From JABDGC01 sp964466595 (GTDB lineage Bacteria > Pseudomonadota > Gammaproteobacteria > DSM-16500): DNA of 64,000 nt. Below the pieces are notes generated by a model. That model searched no databases. It was not told the DNA's origin and was given only the letters and a program-made list of their open reading frames with translations. The stretch spans positions 1 to 64,000 of the forward strand of contig CAYXNR010000003.1 in assembly GCA_964466595.1 (NCBI GenBank). The letters are read 5' to 3'. A program made the position numbers and the translations under genes. Positions 26,723-35,767 of this stretch are shown one piece after another. How positions within the stretch are numbered: the first letter of the stretch is position 1; each line of letters opens with the position of its first letter.

Positions 26723-27861
26723 TTGCTTACTCCCATTTCAATTAAGCGATTTTCATAATCAATACGCAAAACTAAAGCAATCATGAGACAATGAATAAGC
26801 AAACTGCTCCCGCCATAACTCATAAAGGGAAGGGTTAGACCTTTGGTAGGCAAAATACCGGAGTTCACTCCAATACTAACCATAAACTGAACAGCTACCC
26901 ACAGGGCAAAGCCATAGGCTAAAAATCCAGCAAAATGCTGATTCAATTTTTGAGCTCGTCGTCCAATTGAAAAAATACGAATCACTAACAAGGTAAACAA
27001 CAAGATGATACACATCGTGCCCAGTAAGCCTAATTCCTCTGCAATCACAGCAAAAAGAAAATCCGTGTGCGCCTCAGGAAGATAAAATAATTTTTGAACA
27101 CTCTTGCCCAAGCCGACACCCAGCCACCCTCCTTGACCAAAAGCAATTAAGGATTGAGTTAATTGATAACCACTATCAAAGGGATGCTCCCAGGGATTCA
27201 GAAAAGAAGTCAGACGAACCAGTCGATAAGGTGCAGACATTGCTAAAACAGATAAGCCTATTACCGCAACGCCAAATAAAAGCACAAAATGTCGAAGACG
27301 CATGCCCGCCAAAAACATTAAACCCAAGGTTGTTACTGTAATGACAACAAGCGCACCAAAGTCAGGCTCTCGTAGCAAGAGTAGGGAGACGATTGCCAAA
27401 ATACCTAAAGGTTTGAGAAAGCCCGGCAACTTGGTTTTAATTTCATGGTGATGCCGCCATAAATAACCAGACATGTAAATAATAATGGCGAGTTTAGCGA
27501 ACTCAGATACTTGAAAACCCAGACCGCCTACTCCAATCCAACGCATACTGCCATTCACTGAGCGTCCTATGCCGGGAATAATGACTACTGTGAGCGCTAA
27601 CAAAGCAGAAATCAGTAAAAACCAACTCCACCTCTCCCAGGTTTCTATCTCAAATTGAATGACTAAGGCACCTAGCAAGCACCCGCCAAATAAATAAATA
27701 CTTTGGCGAAGAAAATAATAAAAAGGTTGATGTAATTCTTGTCCTGAAACATTAATGGAAGCAGAAGTCACCATGAGCAGTCCCATTAATAGCAGCGCTA
27801 GAACATATAAGATCAACAGATAATCATAAGGAGCCGAGGGCTTGATCATCTGCCGTCGCAT
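26710..27861 (-). CDS. ftsW: Septal peptidoglycan glycosyltransferase FtsW
   Basis: A 383-residue SEDS-family protein with about ten membrane helices. Family motifs include INVSGQELHQPFYYFLRQ, NGSMRWIGVGGLGFQVSEFAK, AHTDFLFAVIAEELGLLG and PTKGLTLPFMSYGGSSLL. With FtsI it polymerises lipid II at the septum. Its start overlaps the murD stop by one base (TAATG) and it overlaps murG at the 3' end. Confidence 0.97.
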   Translation of the reverse strand: MRRQMIKPSAPYDYLLILYVLALLLMGLLMVTSASINVSGQELHQPFYYFLRQSIYLFGGCLLGALVIQFEIETWERWSWFLLISALLALTVVIIPGIGRSVNGSMRWIGVGGLGFQVSEFAKLAIIIYMSGYLWRHHHEIKTKLPGFLKPLGILAIVSLLLLREPDFGALVVITVTTLGLMFLAGMRLRHFVLLFGVAVIGLSVLAMSAPYRLVRLTSFLNPWEHPFDSGYQLTQSLIAFGQGGWLGVGLGKSVQKLFYLPEAHTDFLFAVIAEELGLLGTMCIILLFTLLVIRIFSIGRRAQKLNQHFAGFLAYGFALWVAVQFMVSIGVNSGILPTKGLTLPFMSYGGSSLLIHCLMIALVLRIDYENRLIEMGVSKWLA

Positions 27862-29200
27862 TATGAGAGGTCCTGCACTAACTGCATAAATACTTCTCCG
27901 CGATGTTCATAATTACGAAACATATCATAACTGGCACAGGCGGGTGATAATAAAACACAATCGCCGGGATGTGCTTTTTGATCTGCCCGCAAAACAGCTT
28001 CTTGCAAATCTTTCGCGAATAAGACTTCGCTCGCTCCAGCAATGGTCTCAGCTAAAATAGGAGCCGCCTCACCAAGCACCATAACCGTTCTCACATATTT
28101 GCCAATCGCAGGAACCAAGGGCGAAAAATCGGCACTTTTGCCCACGCCACCAGCAATGAGAATTAATTTACCTTCAATTTCACTCCCTAAGCCTTCCATT
28201 GCCGCCAAGGTCGCACCGACGTTTGTTCCCTTTGAATCATTATACCAATAAACGCCTTTCAGCTCGCGTATAAGTTGGCAACGATGTATCAAACCCTTAA
28301 ATTCTCGTAAAACCTGAAGCATGGCCTGCATCGGCAGACCAAAGCCATGGCCTATAGCCAAAGCAGCCAAGGCATTTGCCTGATAATGACGTCCCCGTAT
28401 AGGCAAAGCACTAACAGGCATTAAGATTTCATTTTCAAAGGCTAAATAGTTTTCATTATTCTTTTTAATCAAGCCAAATTCATTTTGAACTGGCTCATTT
28501 AAAGTGAAATAAAAACGTCGTAGGCTATAGTGATCACCACATTCGGTATTGAGATCATCGCGGTTACACACAGCGATTTGGCAATCTTGATAAATACGCT
28601 GTTTTGCTGCTCGATAGGCTTGAAAATCAGCATAACGATCCATATGATCCGGCGTGACATTCAATACGGTCGCCACCTGCGGTTTGAGGGTATAAGTCGT
28701 TTCCAATTGAAAACTGGATAATTCCAAAACATAGGCCTCTGGCAAAACAGGAGGAGAAACTAATAAATCCAAAACGGGTATACCCAAGTTTCCACCTACT
28801 TTTACGGCCAAGCCCGCAGCTTCCATCATCAGGCCAGTGACAGTTGTAACCGTGCTCTTAGCATTGGAACCGGTAATAGCAATGATGGGTGCTTTAGCCG
28901 CACGTGCAAATAATTCAATATCGCCAATTACCGGCACGCCCTTCATTCTTTGTTTAGCGATAGCCGGTTCTTGTAAAGAAACACCCGGGCTACAGACAAT
29001 AACTTCTGCCTCCTCTAAGAGAGCTTCATTTAAGCCGCCTAAGGAGAGCAGCACCTCAGGGTAGCTTGCCTTGATTGCAGCTAAGCCAGGCGGTTCCAAG
29101 CGGCTGTNNNNNNNNNNGGTATATTTTGTGCCTGCAAATAACGTAAACAAGATAAACCAGTTGCACCGAGGCCAACAATAACATGAAGATTTTTTTGCAT
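27861..29200 (-). CDS. murD: UDP-MurNAc-L-Ala:D-Glu ligase MurD (interrupted by an assembly gap)
   Basis: The gene reads from MQKNLHVIVGLGATGLSCL (29200) through a run of Ns (29108-29117) to a TAA at 27861-27863. The Mur ligase ATP site is AITGSNAKSTVTT, followed by ELSSFQLETTYTL, NVTPDHMDRY, YNDSKGTNVGAT and LSPACASYDMF. The two sides of the gap are in different frames with exactly 10 Ns. About 14 missing bases would restore a continuous MurD of normal length, so the break looks artificial. It adds D-glutamate to UDP-MurNAc-L-alanine. Confidence 0.93.
29108..29117. other. Run of 10 N (assembly gap)
   Basis: Ten undetermined bases lie in codons about 28-32 of murD, just after the N-terminal nucleotide-binding loop. 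A block of exactly ten that breaks the frame of an otherwise intact essential gene is a scaffolding placeholder, not a measured length. Confidence 0.98.
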
Positions 29201-29211
29201 GTTTATTCCTT

Positions 29212-30294
29212 TTATCTTAATTTCAAGGTTGCCAAACCACAGAGAACCAATACAAAAGTAATGATCCAAAAACGTACGATGACACGAGGTTCCGGCCAAC
29301 CCTTTAACTCAAAATGATGGTGAATCGGTGCCATTCGAAAAACGCGTTTTCCGGTCAGCTTAAAAGAGCCAACCTGAAGAATAACGGAAACAGTTTCCAA
29401 AACAAAAATGCCGCTCATCACAAAAAAGACTATTTCCTGGCGTACAATCACCGCCATCACCCCCAAAGCGGCTCCCAAGGCTAGCGCTCCTACATCACCC
29501 ATAAAAACCTGCGCAGGATAGGTATTAAACCAGAGAAAGCCGAGACCGGCGCCCACCAGAGCGCCACAAAAAACAACCAGCTCGCCACAACCAGGAATAT
29601 AGGGAACAACCAGATAGCTAGCAAAATGACTATTACCGGCCACATAGGCAAAAACACCTAAAGCGCCGGCAATCATCACGGTTGGCATAATAGCAAGACC
29701 ATCGAGACCATCCGTTAAATTAACCGCATTACTGGAACCAACAATGACGAGATAAGCCAAAATAATAAAAAAGGGCCCAAGTGGTACCAACACGTTTTTA
29801 AAGAAAGGTAAAATAAATTGCGTTTGACTGGGCAGGCTAGCAGAGAAATAGAGATAAAACGCAATCAGCAAACCCAAGAGTGATTGGCACAGTATTTTTT
29901 CTTTAGCCGATAAGCCCTTGCTCCGTTTTAAAATCAACTTACGATAATCATCCTGCAAGCCGATCGCACCGAAACCGAGGGTACTCAGCAAAATCACCCA
30001 AACGTATTGATTAGATAAATCTGCCCACAATAAGGTACTCAAGGTAATCGCAACTAAAACCAAGGCGCCGCCCATCGTCGGCGTACCTGTTTTATTCAAA
30101 TGACTTTGTGGCCCATCGCTTCTCACCATCTGGCCGATATGATGTTGAGTAAGCCGTTTAATCACCACAGGACCGACAAAAAGAGCCAGAAAGAGTGAAG
30201 TCAGCGTGCCTAAAATGGCACGCAAAGTAAGATATTGAAACACATGAAAGACATGATAATACTGGGCTAGCCAGCCACTTAACCATAATAACAT
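29212..30294 (-). CDS. mraY: Phospho-MurNAc-pentapeptide transferase MraY
   Basis: A 360-residue polytopic enzyme (about ten membrane helices) with MraY motifs KTGTPTMGGALVL, DDYRKL (aspartates of the active site), NAVNLTDGLDGLAIMP, VFMGDVGALALGAALG and the histidine loop RMAPIHHHFELKGWPE. It makes lipid I from UDP-MurNAc-pentapeptide and undecaprenyl phosphate. It directly follows murE, with only 30 bases between, so murF is absent from its canonical slot. Confidence 0.98.
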   Translation of the reverse strand: MLLWLSGWLAQYYHVFHVFQYLTLRAILGTLTSLFLALFVGPVVIKRLTQHHIGQMVRSDGPQSHLNKTGTPTMGGALVLVAITLSTLLWADLSNQYVWVILLSTLGFGAIGLQDDYRKLILKRSKGLSAKEKILCQSLLGLLIAFYLYFSASLPSQTQFILPFFKNVLVPLGPFFIILAYLVIVGSSNAVNLTDGLDGLAIMPTVMIAGALGVFAYVAGNSHFASYLVVPYIPGCGELVVFCGALVGAGLGFLWFNTYPAQVFMGDVGALALGAALGVMAVIVRQEIVFFVMSGIFVLETVSVILQVGSFKLTGKRVFRMAPIHHHFELKGWPEPRVIVRFWIITFVLVLCGLATLKLR

Positions 30295-30324
30295 TGCTTG
30301 GATCCTCTCATAAAATATGCCAAC

Positions 30325-31794
30325 TTACCGTGCTAAAATTTCTCCGACCCGCTGTACATCACTAAAAGGTAGCTTCTCATCGCCAATTTGTTGATAGGTT
30401 TCCGCTCCCTTTCCTGCAATCAGTACATAGTCGCCTACTTCGGCGCATTGTATAATGTCTTGAATGGCTTTTGAACGGTTAGCCTGAATCAGCGCGCGTT
30501 GCGGATTTTTCAAGCCCCTCAAAATATCTGCGATAATGGTCTCGGGCTTCTCATGCCGAGGATTATCACTAGTCAGCATCACCACATCAGCATGCTGTTC
30601 TGCAACCGCCCCCATCAAGGGCCGTTTTCCCTGATCACGATCCCCTCCGCAGCCGATCAGGCAATATAATTTACCTTGGCAATGCCTGCGTAAAGCTTGC
30701 AAGGCTTTCTCTAAAGAATCGGGGGTGTGGGAATAATCAATAACGACCCAGGGTTTCCTACCCCCGCCGACAATCTGCATACGGCCGGCGACTGGCTTCA
30801 ATTGAGCGAGGCTAGCAAGCGCCTCCGCCAAGGGAATACCCAGGGAACAGAGCGTAGCGAGAACAGCGAGAACATTGCTCAAGTTAAACTCACCCACAAG
30901 AGGAACAAAAAGCTCTCCTTCTCCCCAGGGAGTAAAAACCCTTGCCCGAATACCTGACAAATCAAAGCTTGTCTCTTTTGCGTATATAGAGGGTACTGCT
31001 TTCACAGGACTGTTAACACTATAAGCCAGTACTTTTTCTCGCGACCTCATGGCTATCAGTTCTCGTCCCATCTTGTCATCGGCATTCAACACTGCCTGTC
31101 GCAGCGGATAGGCTGTAAAAAACCGTTTTTTGGTAGCACCATAGGCGGCCATCGTCTGATGATAATCCAAATGATCTTGAGTGAGATTAGTAAAAATGCC
31201 AACCTCAAAAGTCAGTCCCGCGATACGGTTTTGATCAAGGCTATGGGAAGAAACTTCCATAGCGACATAACGGGCTTGTGCAGCCACCAGCTCAGAAAGA
31301 ATATGTTGCACGGTTACGGTATCAGGTGTGGTCAGCAGTGTTTCTTTTAAAGCACCAGGCAAACCATTTCCTAAGGTGCCAATAATACCGCAGGGTCGCT
31401 GCAAGGCTTGTAAAGCTTGCGCTATAAAATGAGAACAGGAGGTTTTACCATTGGTTCCTGTTATACCAATGAGGCCTAAGTTTTTCCCTGGATTGTGAAA
31501 AAATTGAGCGGCCAGGGAGAAAAGATGCGTGGAGAGCTGTGGCAAATGAATCAGGGGAAGCTCGTTTCGCCATTCCAAAGATGGCTGCGCCTCGTCTGTT
31601 TCAGCAAGAATAGCTCTCGCTCCTCTCGAAATGGCCTCTGCTATATAAACACGACCGTCAAAGGTTCTACCTCGACAGGCTAAAAATAAAAATCCTGGCT
31701 GAACCAAGCGACTGTTTTGGGCAAGTCCTAAAATTTCACAATCAAAAGAAGGGCTTAGAAAAAATAGGGGAGCTAATAAGGTAGATAAGCGCAT
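30325..31794 (-). CDS. murE: UDP-MurNAc-tripeptide (meso-DAP) ligase MurE
   Basis: A 489-residue Mur ligase with the ATP site GITGTNGKTSCSHFIAQ, the carbamylated-lysine region (KKRFFTAYP) and VIDYSHTPDSLEKAL. The motif LTSDNPRHEKPE (DNPR) specifies meso-diaminopimelate rather than lysine, so the wall is standard Gram-negative. The spacer to ftsI is 69 bases. The next gene downstream is mraY, without murF. Confidence 0.97.
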   Translation of the reverse strand: MRLSTLLAPLFFLSPSFDCEILGLAQNSRLVQPGFLFLACRGRTFDGRVYIAEAISRGARAILAETDEAQPSLEWRNELPLIHLPQLSTHLFSLAAQFFHNPGKNLGLIGITGTNGKTSCSHFIAQALQALQRPCGIIGTLGNGLPGALKETLLTTPDTVTVQHILSELVAAQARYVAMEVSSHSLDQNRIAGLTFEVGIFTNLTQDHLDYHQTMAAYGATKKRFFTAYPLRQAVLNADDKMGRELIAMRSREKVLAYSVNSPVKAVPSIYAKETSFDLSGIRARVFTPWGEGELFVPLVGEFNLSNVLAVLATLCSLGIPLAEALASLAQLKPVAGRMQIVGGGRKPWVVIDYSHTPDSLEKALQALRRHCQGKLYCLIGCGGDRDQGKRPLMGAVAEQHADVVMLTSDNPRHEKPETIIADILRGLKNPQRALIQANRSKAIQDIIQCAEVGDYVLIAGKGAETYQQIGDEKLPFSDVQRVGEILAR

Positions 31795-31863
31795 TAATTA
31801 AACCCTGCTAAACAGGGCTATCATAGCGTTTTTTTCATTCAAAGCCTAGCTGATTTCTGAAGT

Positions 31864-33567
31864 TTAACTCTCTTTACTCTGCACTGCATCCGGTTTGATA
31901 TTCAAAATCCGTAAAGCGCCCTTCATCACCTTAGCAAAGACCGGGCCTGATACCGGACCGCCATAATAATGTTTTCCTTGGGGATCACGTATAATCACAG
32001 CGACCACTAAAAGAGGATGAGTCACAGGGGCTATCCCCACAAAAGATGAGAGGTGGTGTTCCGCTTGATACCCTGTTGGCCCCAAGAGCCTGACAGTCCC
32101 TGTTTTTCCCGCAATCCGATAGGCGGGAATGCGTGCAGAGCTACCCGTCCCTCCTTTGGCAACTACCGATTCTAAAATTTTAAGCATCTTCCGGGTGATG
32201 GCTGGCTTCATCACCTGCTCTCCTGGAGGTGACTGTTCTCGACGCAATAAGGTCAGGGGTAGTTTGATCCCCTCGTTTGCCAAAACCGCATAGGCTCGCG
32301 TTAATTGCAAGGGCGTAACAGAAAGCCCATAGCCCCAAGATAGGGTTGCTAGCATAAAAGGACTCCACACCGGGCGTTGCGTTAGAACACCGGTCTGCTC
32401 TCCCGGAAATTCAATATTAGTTGATTCCCCAAAGCCAAGCTGGTGCAATAAATTCCATAATTGCTGAGGCGGTAAACTCAGAATCATCTTGGTTGTCCCC
32501 ACATCGCTTGACAATTGCAGCACCTGAGTCAAGGTGAGCACCCCATTATTTTTATTATCATGAACTACATTATGTCCCACCCGGATCCAACCGGGAAAAG
32601 TATCAATTCGAGTCTCTGGCGTATATTTTCCACTGTCCAGGGCACAAGCCGCGCTAAAGGACTTAATAGTTGATCCCGGTTCAAAAACATCGGTAACCGC
32701 TTGATTGCGATAAATAGCACCCTTCAATATTCTTTTTTGATTCGGATTAAAGGAAGGATAATTAGCCATCGCCAGAACCTCTCCGGTTTGGGAATTTAAA
32801 ACAATTGCCGTTCCTGATTGGGCTAGATTTTCCTGTACACTCTTTTTTAATTCTCGATAAGTAAGATATTGAATACGGCGATCAATGCTGAGCACAATTG
32901 GCTGACCCGGCTTTTGATCCTGAAGTAATTTAACATCAGAAATAACATGTCCCAAACGATCACGCAGAACTACTTTTTTACCTGGAATACCTTGCAGCCA
33001 ATCATTATAGGCCAGCTCAAGACCTTCTTGCCCCCGGTCATCCACATTCGTAATCCCGAGAAGCTGAGCCATGACCTCGCCTTCGGGATAAAAGCGTTTA
33101 TATTCACGTTGCAGGTACAAGCCAGGAATATGTTGTTTTTTTAACTTTTCAGCTAAATTAGGATCTATACCGCGTTTTAAATACAAAAATTCCCGCTTCT
33201 TATTTTTTTCCTGTTGTACGAGAGTCTGAATTTTTGCTCGAGAGAGCGAAAAGTCTCGAGCTAATAAACGCCATTGCTTCGCTTGTGGGAAAAATTCTTG
33301 GGGATTCACCCAAATAGAATAAACCTCGGCACTAACCGCCACAGGATAGCCCTGTCGATCTAAGATCATTCCTCGAAAGGCTGGGATATCGACTATACGT
33401 AGGGTACGCGCATTTCCCTCTAGACGTAAAAAGGATTGTTTAATCAAGGTGAGATAAGCTACACGGCAAACAAGAATAGAAATAAGAAAAACGAGAACGG
33501 AAATAACGAAATAAAATCGCCAGGGAATAAAAGCCACTGTCAATTTTTTGCTAATGCGAGGTCTCAC
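31864..33567 (-). CDS. ftsI: Septal transpeptidase FtsI (PBP3)
   Basis: A 567-residue class B PBP: membrane anchor (about 17-40), pedestal, then transpeptidase domain. The active-site serine is in EPGSTIKSFSAA (STIK) and the third motif is AGKTGTVRLL (KTG). The second motif reads LSSDVGTTKM, S-S-D, where the family normally has S-S-N. It cross-links septal peptidoglycan with FtsW. Its start overlaps the ftsL stop by 4 bases (ATGA). Confidence 0.97.
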   Translation of the reverse strand: MRPRISKKLTVAFIPWRFYFVISVLVFLISILVCRVAYLTLIKQSFLRLEGNARTLRIVDIPAFRGMILDRQGYPVAVSAEVYSIWVNPQEFFPQAKQWRLLARDFSLSRAKIQTLVQQEKNKKREFLYLKRGIDPNLAEKLKKQHIPGLYLQREYKRFYPEGEVMAQLLGITNVDDRGQEGLELAYNDWLQGIPGKKVVLRDRLGHVISDVKLLQDQKPGQPIVLSIDRRIQYLTYRELKKSVQENLAQSGTAIVLNSQTGEVLAMANYPSFNPNQKRILKGAIYRNQAVTDVFEPGSTIKSFSAACALDSGKYTPETRIDTFPGWIRVGHNVVHDNKNNGVLTLTQVLQLSSDVGTTKMILSLPPQQLWNLLHQLGFGESTNIEFPGEQTGVLTQRPVWSPFMLATLSWGYGLSVTPLQLTRAYAVLANEGIKLPLTLLRREQSPPGEQVMKPAITRKMLKILESVVAKGGTGSSARIPAYRIAGKTGTVRLLGPTGYQAEHHLSSFVGIAPVTHPLLVVAVIIRDPQGKHYYGGPVSGPVFAKVMKGALRILNIKPDAVQSKES

Positions 33568-33899
33568 TCATGAATCATCACCATTGTCGGATGCTCAGGC
33601 ACGATCATATTAAAGGTTTTTTCGGCAACTCGTTCAACACGGGCTTGCATGCCCAAAGTACTGCGCTCCAGAAGCAATTGCCCTTGCTGGGCATACAGGC
33701 GACTATATTCATCACGGCTTTGATACAGACTAGCATGTAAATCACGGGCTGCATTAATCGTGTAGATAATACTAAAAGCGGACATAAATATCATACATAA
33801 AAAAACGGACAACACTAAGTGAGTCCGCGTAAAAAAGAAAGTCAGTGCGCCCTGTCGAGACAGGACCCCTTGATTTAATAATTTAGCTGCTGCATTCAT
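33564..33899 (-). CDS. ftsL: Cell division protein FtsL
   Basis: A 111-residue bitopic protein with one membrane helix (about residues 29-52) followed by a leucine-zipper-like periplasmic coiled coil (ARDLHASLYQSRDEYSRLY and on) and the C-terminal part RVAEKTFNMIVPEHPTMVMI. It forms the FtsQLB complex that activates FtsWI. Position and 4-base overlaps with both rsmH and ftsI confirm the assignment; sequence alone is weakly conserved. Confidence 0.93.
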   Translation of the reverse strand: MNAAAKLLNQGVLSRQGALTFFFTRTHLVLSVFLCMIFMSAFSIIYTINAARDLHASLYQSRDEYSRLYAQQGQLLLERSTLGMQARVERVAEKTFNMIVPEHPTMVMIHE

Positions 33900-34849
33900 A
33901 GTTGTTTCTCCGCAATTCGTAAGCTTGCACTTCGCGCTCTTGGATTAGCAGCCACTTCTTCTTCCGTGGGACGAATAGCGCGGCCAATTCGCTTAAGCTT
34001 TTGTTGAAAAATATGGTGTTTCACCGGGAGATCCGGAGGAAAATCATCCCCTCGTTCATGATACTGAATAAATTTTTTAACGATTCGGTCTTCTATTGAA
34101 TGAAAACTGATTACTGCTAAGCGGCCGCCTACTGTCAAAATTTCCAGAGCTTGCTTCAAGCCTTGCTGTAATTCTTCTAGTTCTTGATTGATTACAAGAC
34201 GAATAGCTAAAAAAGTTCGAGTGGCCGGATGTTTGTTGTGGGGCTTGACTGGTATAGCTTGTGTAACTAGCTCACGTAGTTGAATAGTCGTGACAATAGG
34301 CGCTTGGCTACGCGCTTCCACAATAGCGCGCGCAATACGTCTTGCGAAACGTTCTTCACCATACTCATCAAGAACACGGCTCAATTCCGCTTCGCTCACT
34401 TCAGCAAGCCAGCTAGCAGCACTGATCCCCTGATGAGGATTCATGCGCATGTCTAACTGACCTTCACGCATAAAGCTAAAACCGCGCTGCGCTTCATCGA
34501 GTTGCGGCGAAGAAACACCGAGATCAAATAAAATGCCATTGATTTTTCCCAGCAATTTTTCTCGGGTCACGATAGGAAGGAGTTCTGCAAAGGAAGAATG
34601 AAAAATAGAAACTCGCTGATCTTGAGCAAGACTTTGACGGGCATAAAAAATAGCTGCGGGATCCTTATCCAGAACAATTAATCGTCCCTTTTCATTCAGA
34701 TAAGAAAGAATACGCGCCGCATGACCGCCACGGCCAAAAGTGGCATCAATATAAATTCCCTCTGCTTGGATTGCTAAGGAAGCAATCGCCTCTCGCAGAA
34801 GAACAGGTTGATGGGATTCACTTGCAGTATTCATACGACAAGCCACCAT
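33896..34849 (-). CDS. rsmH: 16S rRNA (cytosine1402-N4)-methyltransferase
   Basis: This 317-residue SAM enzyme has the cofactor loop YIDATFGRGGHAARIL, the family blocks GILFDLGVSSPQLDEAQRGFSF and MRMNPHQGISA, and the C-terminal VISFHSIEDRIVKKF. It methylates C1402 in the ribosomal P site with RsmI, which lies 1.3 kb away. The ATG at 34849 has a GAGAGG ribosome site 9 bases upstream. A second ATG at 34834 is closer to the usual start, so the true N-terminus is uncertain by five residues. Confidence 0.96.
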   Translation of the reverse strand: MVACRMNTASESHQPVLLREAIASLAIQAEGIYIDATFGRGGHAARILSYLNEKGRLIVLDKDPAAIFYARQSLAQDQRVSIFHSSFAELLPIVTREKLLGKINGILFDLGVSSPQLDEAQRGFSFMREGQLDMRMNPHQGISAASWLAEVSEAELSRVLDEYGEERFARRIARAIVEARSQAPIVTTIQLRELVTQAIPVKPHNKHPATRTFLAIRLVINQELEELQQGLKQALEILTVGGRLAVISFHSIEDRIVKKFIQYHERGDDFPPDLPVKHHIFQQKLKRIGRAIRPTEEEVAANPRARSASLRIAEKQL

Positions 34850-34886
34850 ACCGTCAATCCTCTCATACTTAAAAACAGTTTCGACA

Positions 34887-35333
34887 TTACAAGGACAATA
34901 ATTTCACTACATCTGGCAATTCGTCATCGAGACGAATTTCTTCTTTTAACCACAGACTACGCCTCTCTTGCCAATCAGCCTCAGCCCATAGTTCTATTTT
35001 TTTGCCCTGCCCCACCAATACAGCCCGTTTATCTAAACCGGCATACTCCCTGAGTAAGGGAGGCATTAACATTCTTCCCTGCGCATCTAATTCAACTTCT
35101 GTCGCATGCCCAATCAGCAAACGCTGAATACGGCGAGCCTGCGCATTAAAACTGGGTAAAGCCGCAAGCTTATTTTCTATTTCTTCCCAAACCGCTAGAG
35201 GATAAAGTAATAAACAACGCTCTTCGGTATCAATTGTTAAAATACTGCCACTTTGTAAACGGGCGCGATAGCGCATCGGCATAACAATCCGGCCTTTGGC
35301 ATCCATGTTTACTACATTCGCACCACGAAACAT
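34887..35333 (-). CDS. mraZ: Transcriptional regulator MraZ
   Basis: A 148-residue protein made of two SpoVT/AbrB-like repeats: FRGANVVNMDAKGRIVMPMR at the N-terminus and the second DAQGRMLMPPLLREYAGLD. The ATG at 35333 gives the canonical MFRG start and has a GAGGT ribosome site; an extension to 35387 is rejected. MraZ binds repeated GTGG boxes upstream of its own gene and represses the dcw operon. Four phased boxes are present 155-190 bases upstream. Confidence 0.96.
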   Translation of the reverse strand: MFRGANVVNMDAKGRIVMPMRYRARLQSGSILTIDTEERCLLLYPLAVWEEIENKLAALPSFNAQARRIQRLLIGHATEVELDAQGRMLMPPLLREYAGLDKRAVLVGQGKKIELWAEADWQERRSLWLKEEIRLDDELPDVVKLLSL

Positions 35334-35487
35334 AAGCACCTCAGCCTCAAACCGAAATTCAAAGACAATAGACAGAGCGAATGGCAAAATTTATCTCAAA
35401 CGGATCAACCTGTTAACCTGCCATTCAGCCTCCGCCCCTGTCTTGATCATTCGTGAGCAGCCATAACAGCTTGTAAGATTAAATATA

Positions 35488-35521
35488 CCACAATTTCCCA
35501 CAGTAAACCACTCTTTGCCAC
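35488..35521 (-). promoter_or_regulatory. MraZ operator: four GTGG boxes at 10-bp spacing
   Basis: On the minus strand the sequence reads TGTGGCAAAG, AGTGGTTTAC, TGTGGGAAAT, TGTGGTATAT. GTGG recurs exactly every 10 bp (CCAC at 35488, 35498, 35508 and 35518 on the plus strand). The known MraZ sites are three or more TGGG/GTGG repeats with 10-bp phasing upstream of mraZ. A further GTGGGG lies 21 bp upstream. An AT-rich TATATTTAAT just downstream could be the -10 region of the dcw promoter. Confidence 0.8.
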
Positions 35522-35590
35522 AAATAAGCGAAAATTCCCCACTCCTAGCTTGAGGTTTGGAGAAAACACTCGGCTTGCGAAGAAATAAGA

Positions 35591-35613
35591 TCCTTCACTT
35601 CGTTCAGGATGAC
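35591..35613. repeat. Intergenic repeat-like segment
   Basis: ATCCTTCACTTCGTTCAGGA with flanking GAC is an imperfect hairpin (ATCCT/AGGAT). It resembles short palindromic intergenic repeats seen in many Legionellales and Rickettsiales genomes. There is only one copy in this window, so its repeat nature is recalled rather than shown. Confidence 0.35.
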
Positions 35614-35615
35614 AA

Positions 35616-35757
35616 AAATAAATCAGATGATAAAAAACCAGATGTAATAAACCAAATGATAAAAAACCAGGTGGTAAAAAAATAGATGAAAAAATAAATC
35701 AGGTGAAAAATAAACCAGATGAAAAAAGAGGATAATATTTAAACTGAATGAAAAAGT
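35616..35757. repeat. AT-rich degenerate tandem repeats
   Basis: About eight imperfect copies of a 16-18 bp unit of the form AAAYCAGRTGRWAAAA (for example AAATCAGATGATAAAA, AAACCAGGTGGTAAAA, AAACCAGATGAAAAAA) lie between mraZ and rnpB. Spacing is irregular and no unique spacers exist, so it is not a CRISPR array. No ORF of coding character is present. It probably arose by slippage. Confidence 0.7.
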
Positions 35758-35767
35758 AAATAAGATA

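Noticed and set aside
27861..29200. murD as a pseudogene
   Set aside because: The only break is at the N run; both halves are intact and all motifs are present.
35616..35757. Possible CRISPR array
   Set aside because: Units are 16-18 bp, degenerate and contiguous, without unique spacers or cas genes.
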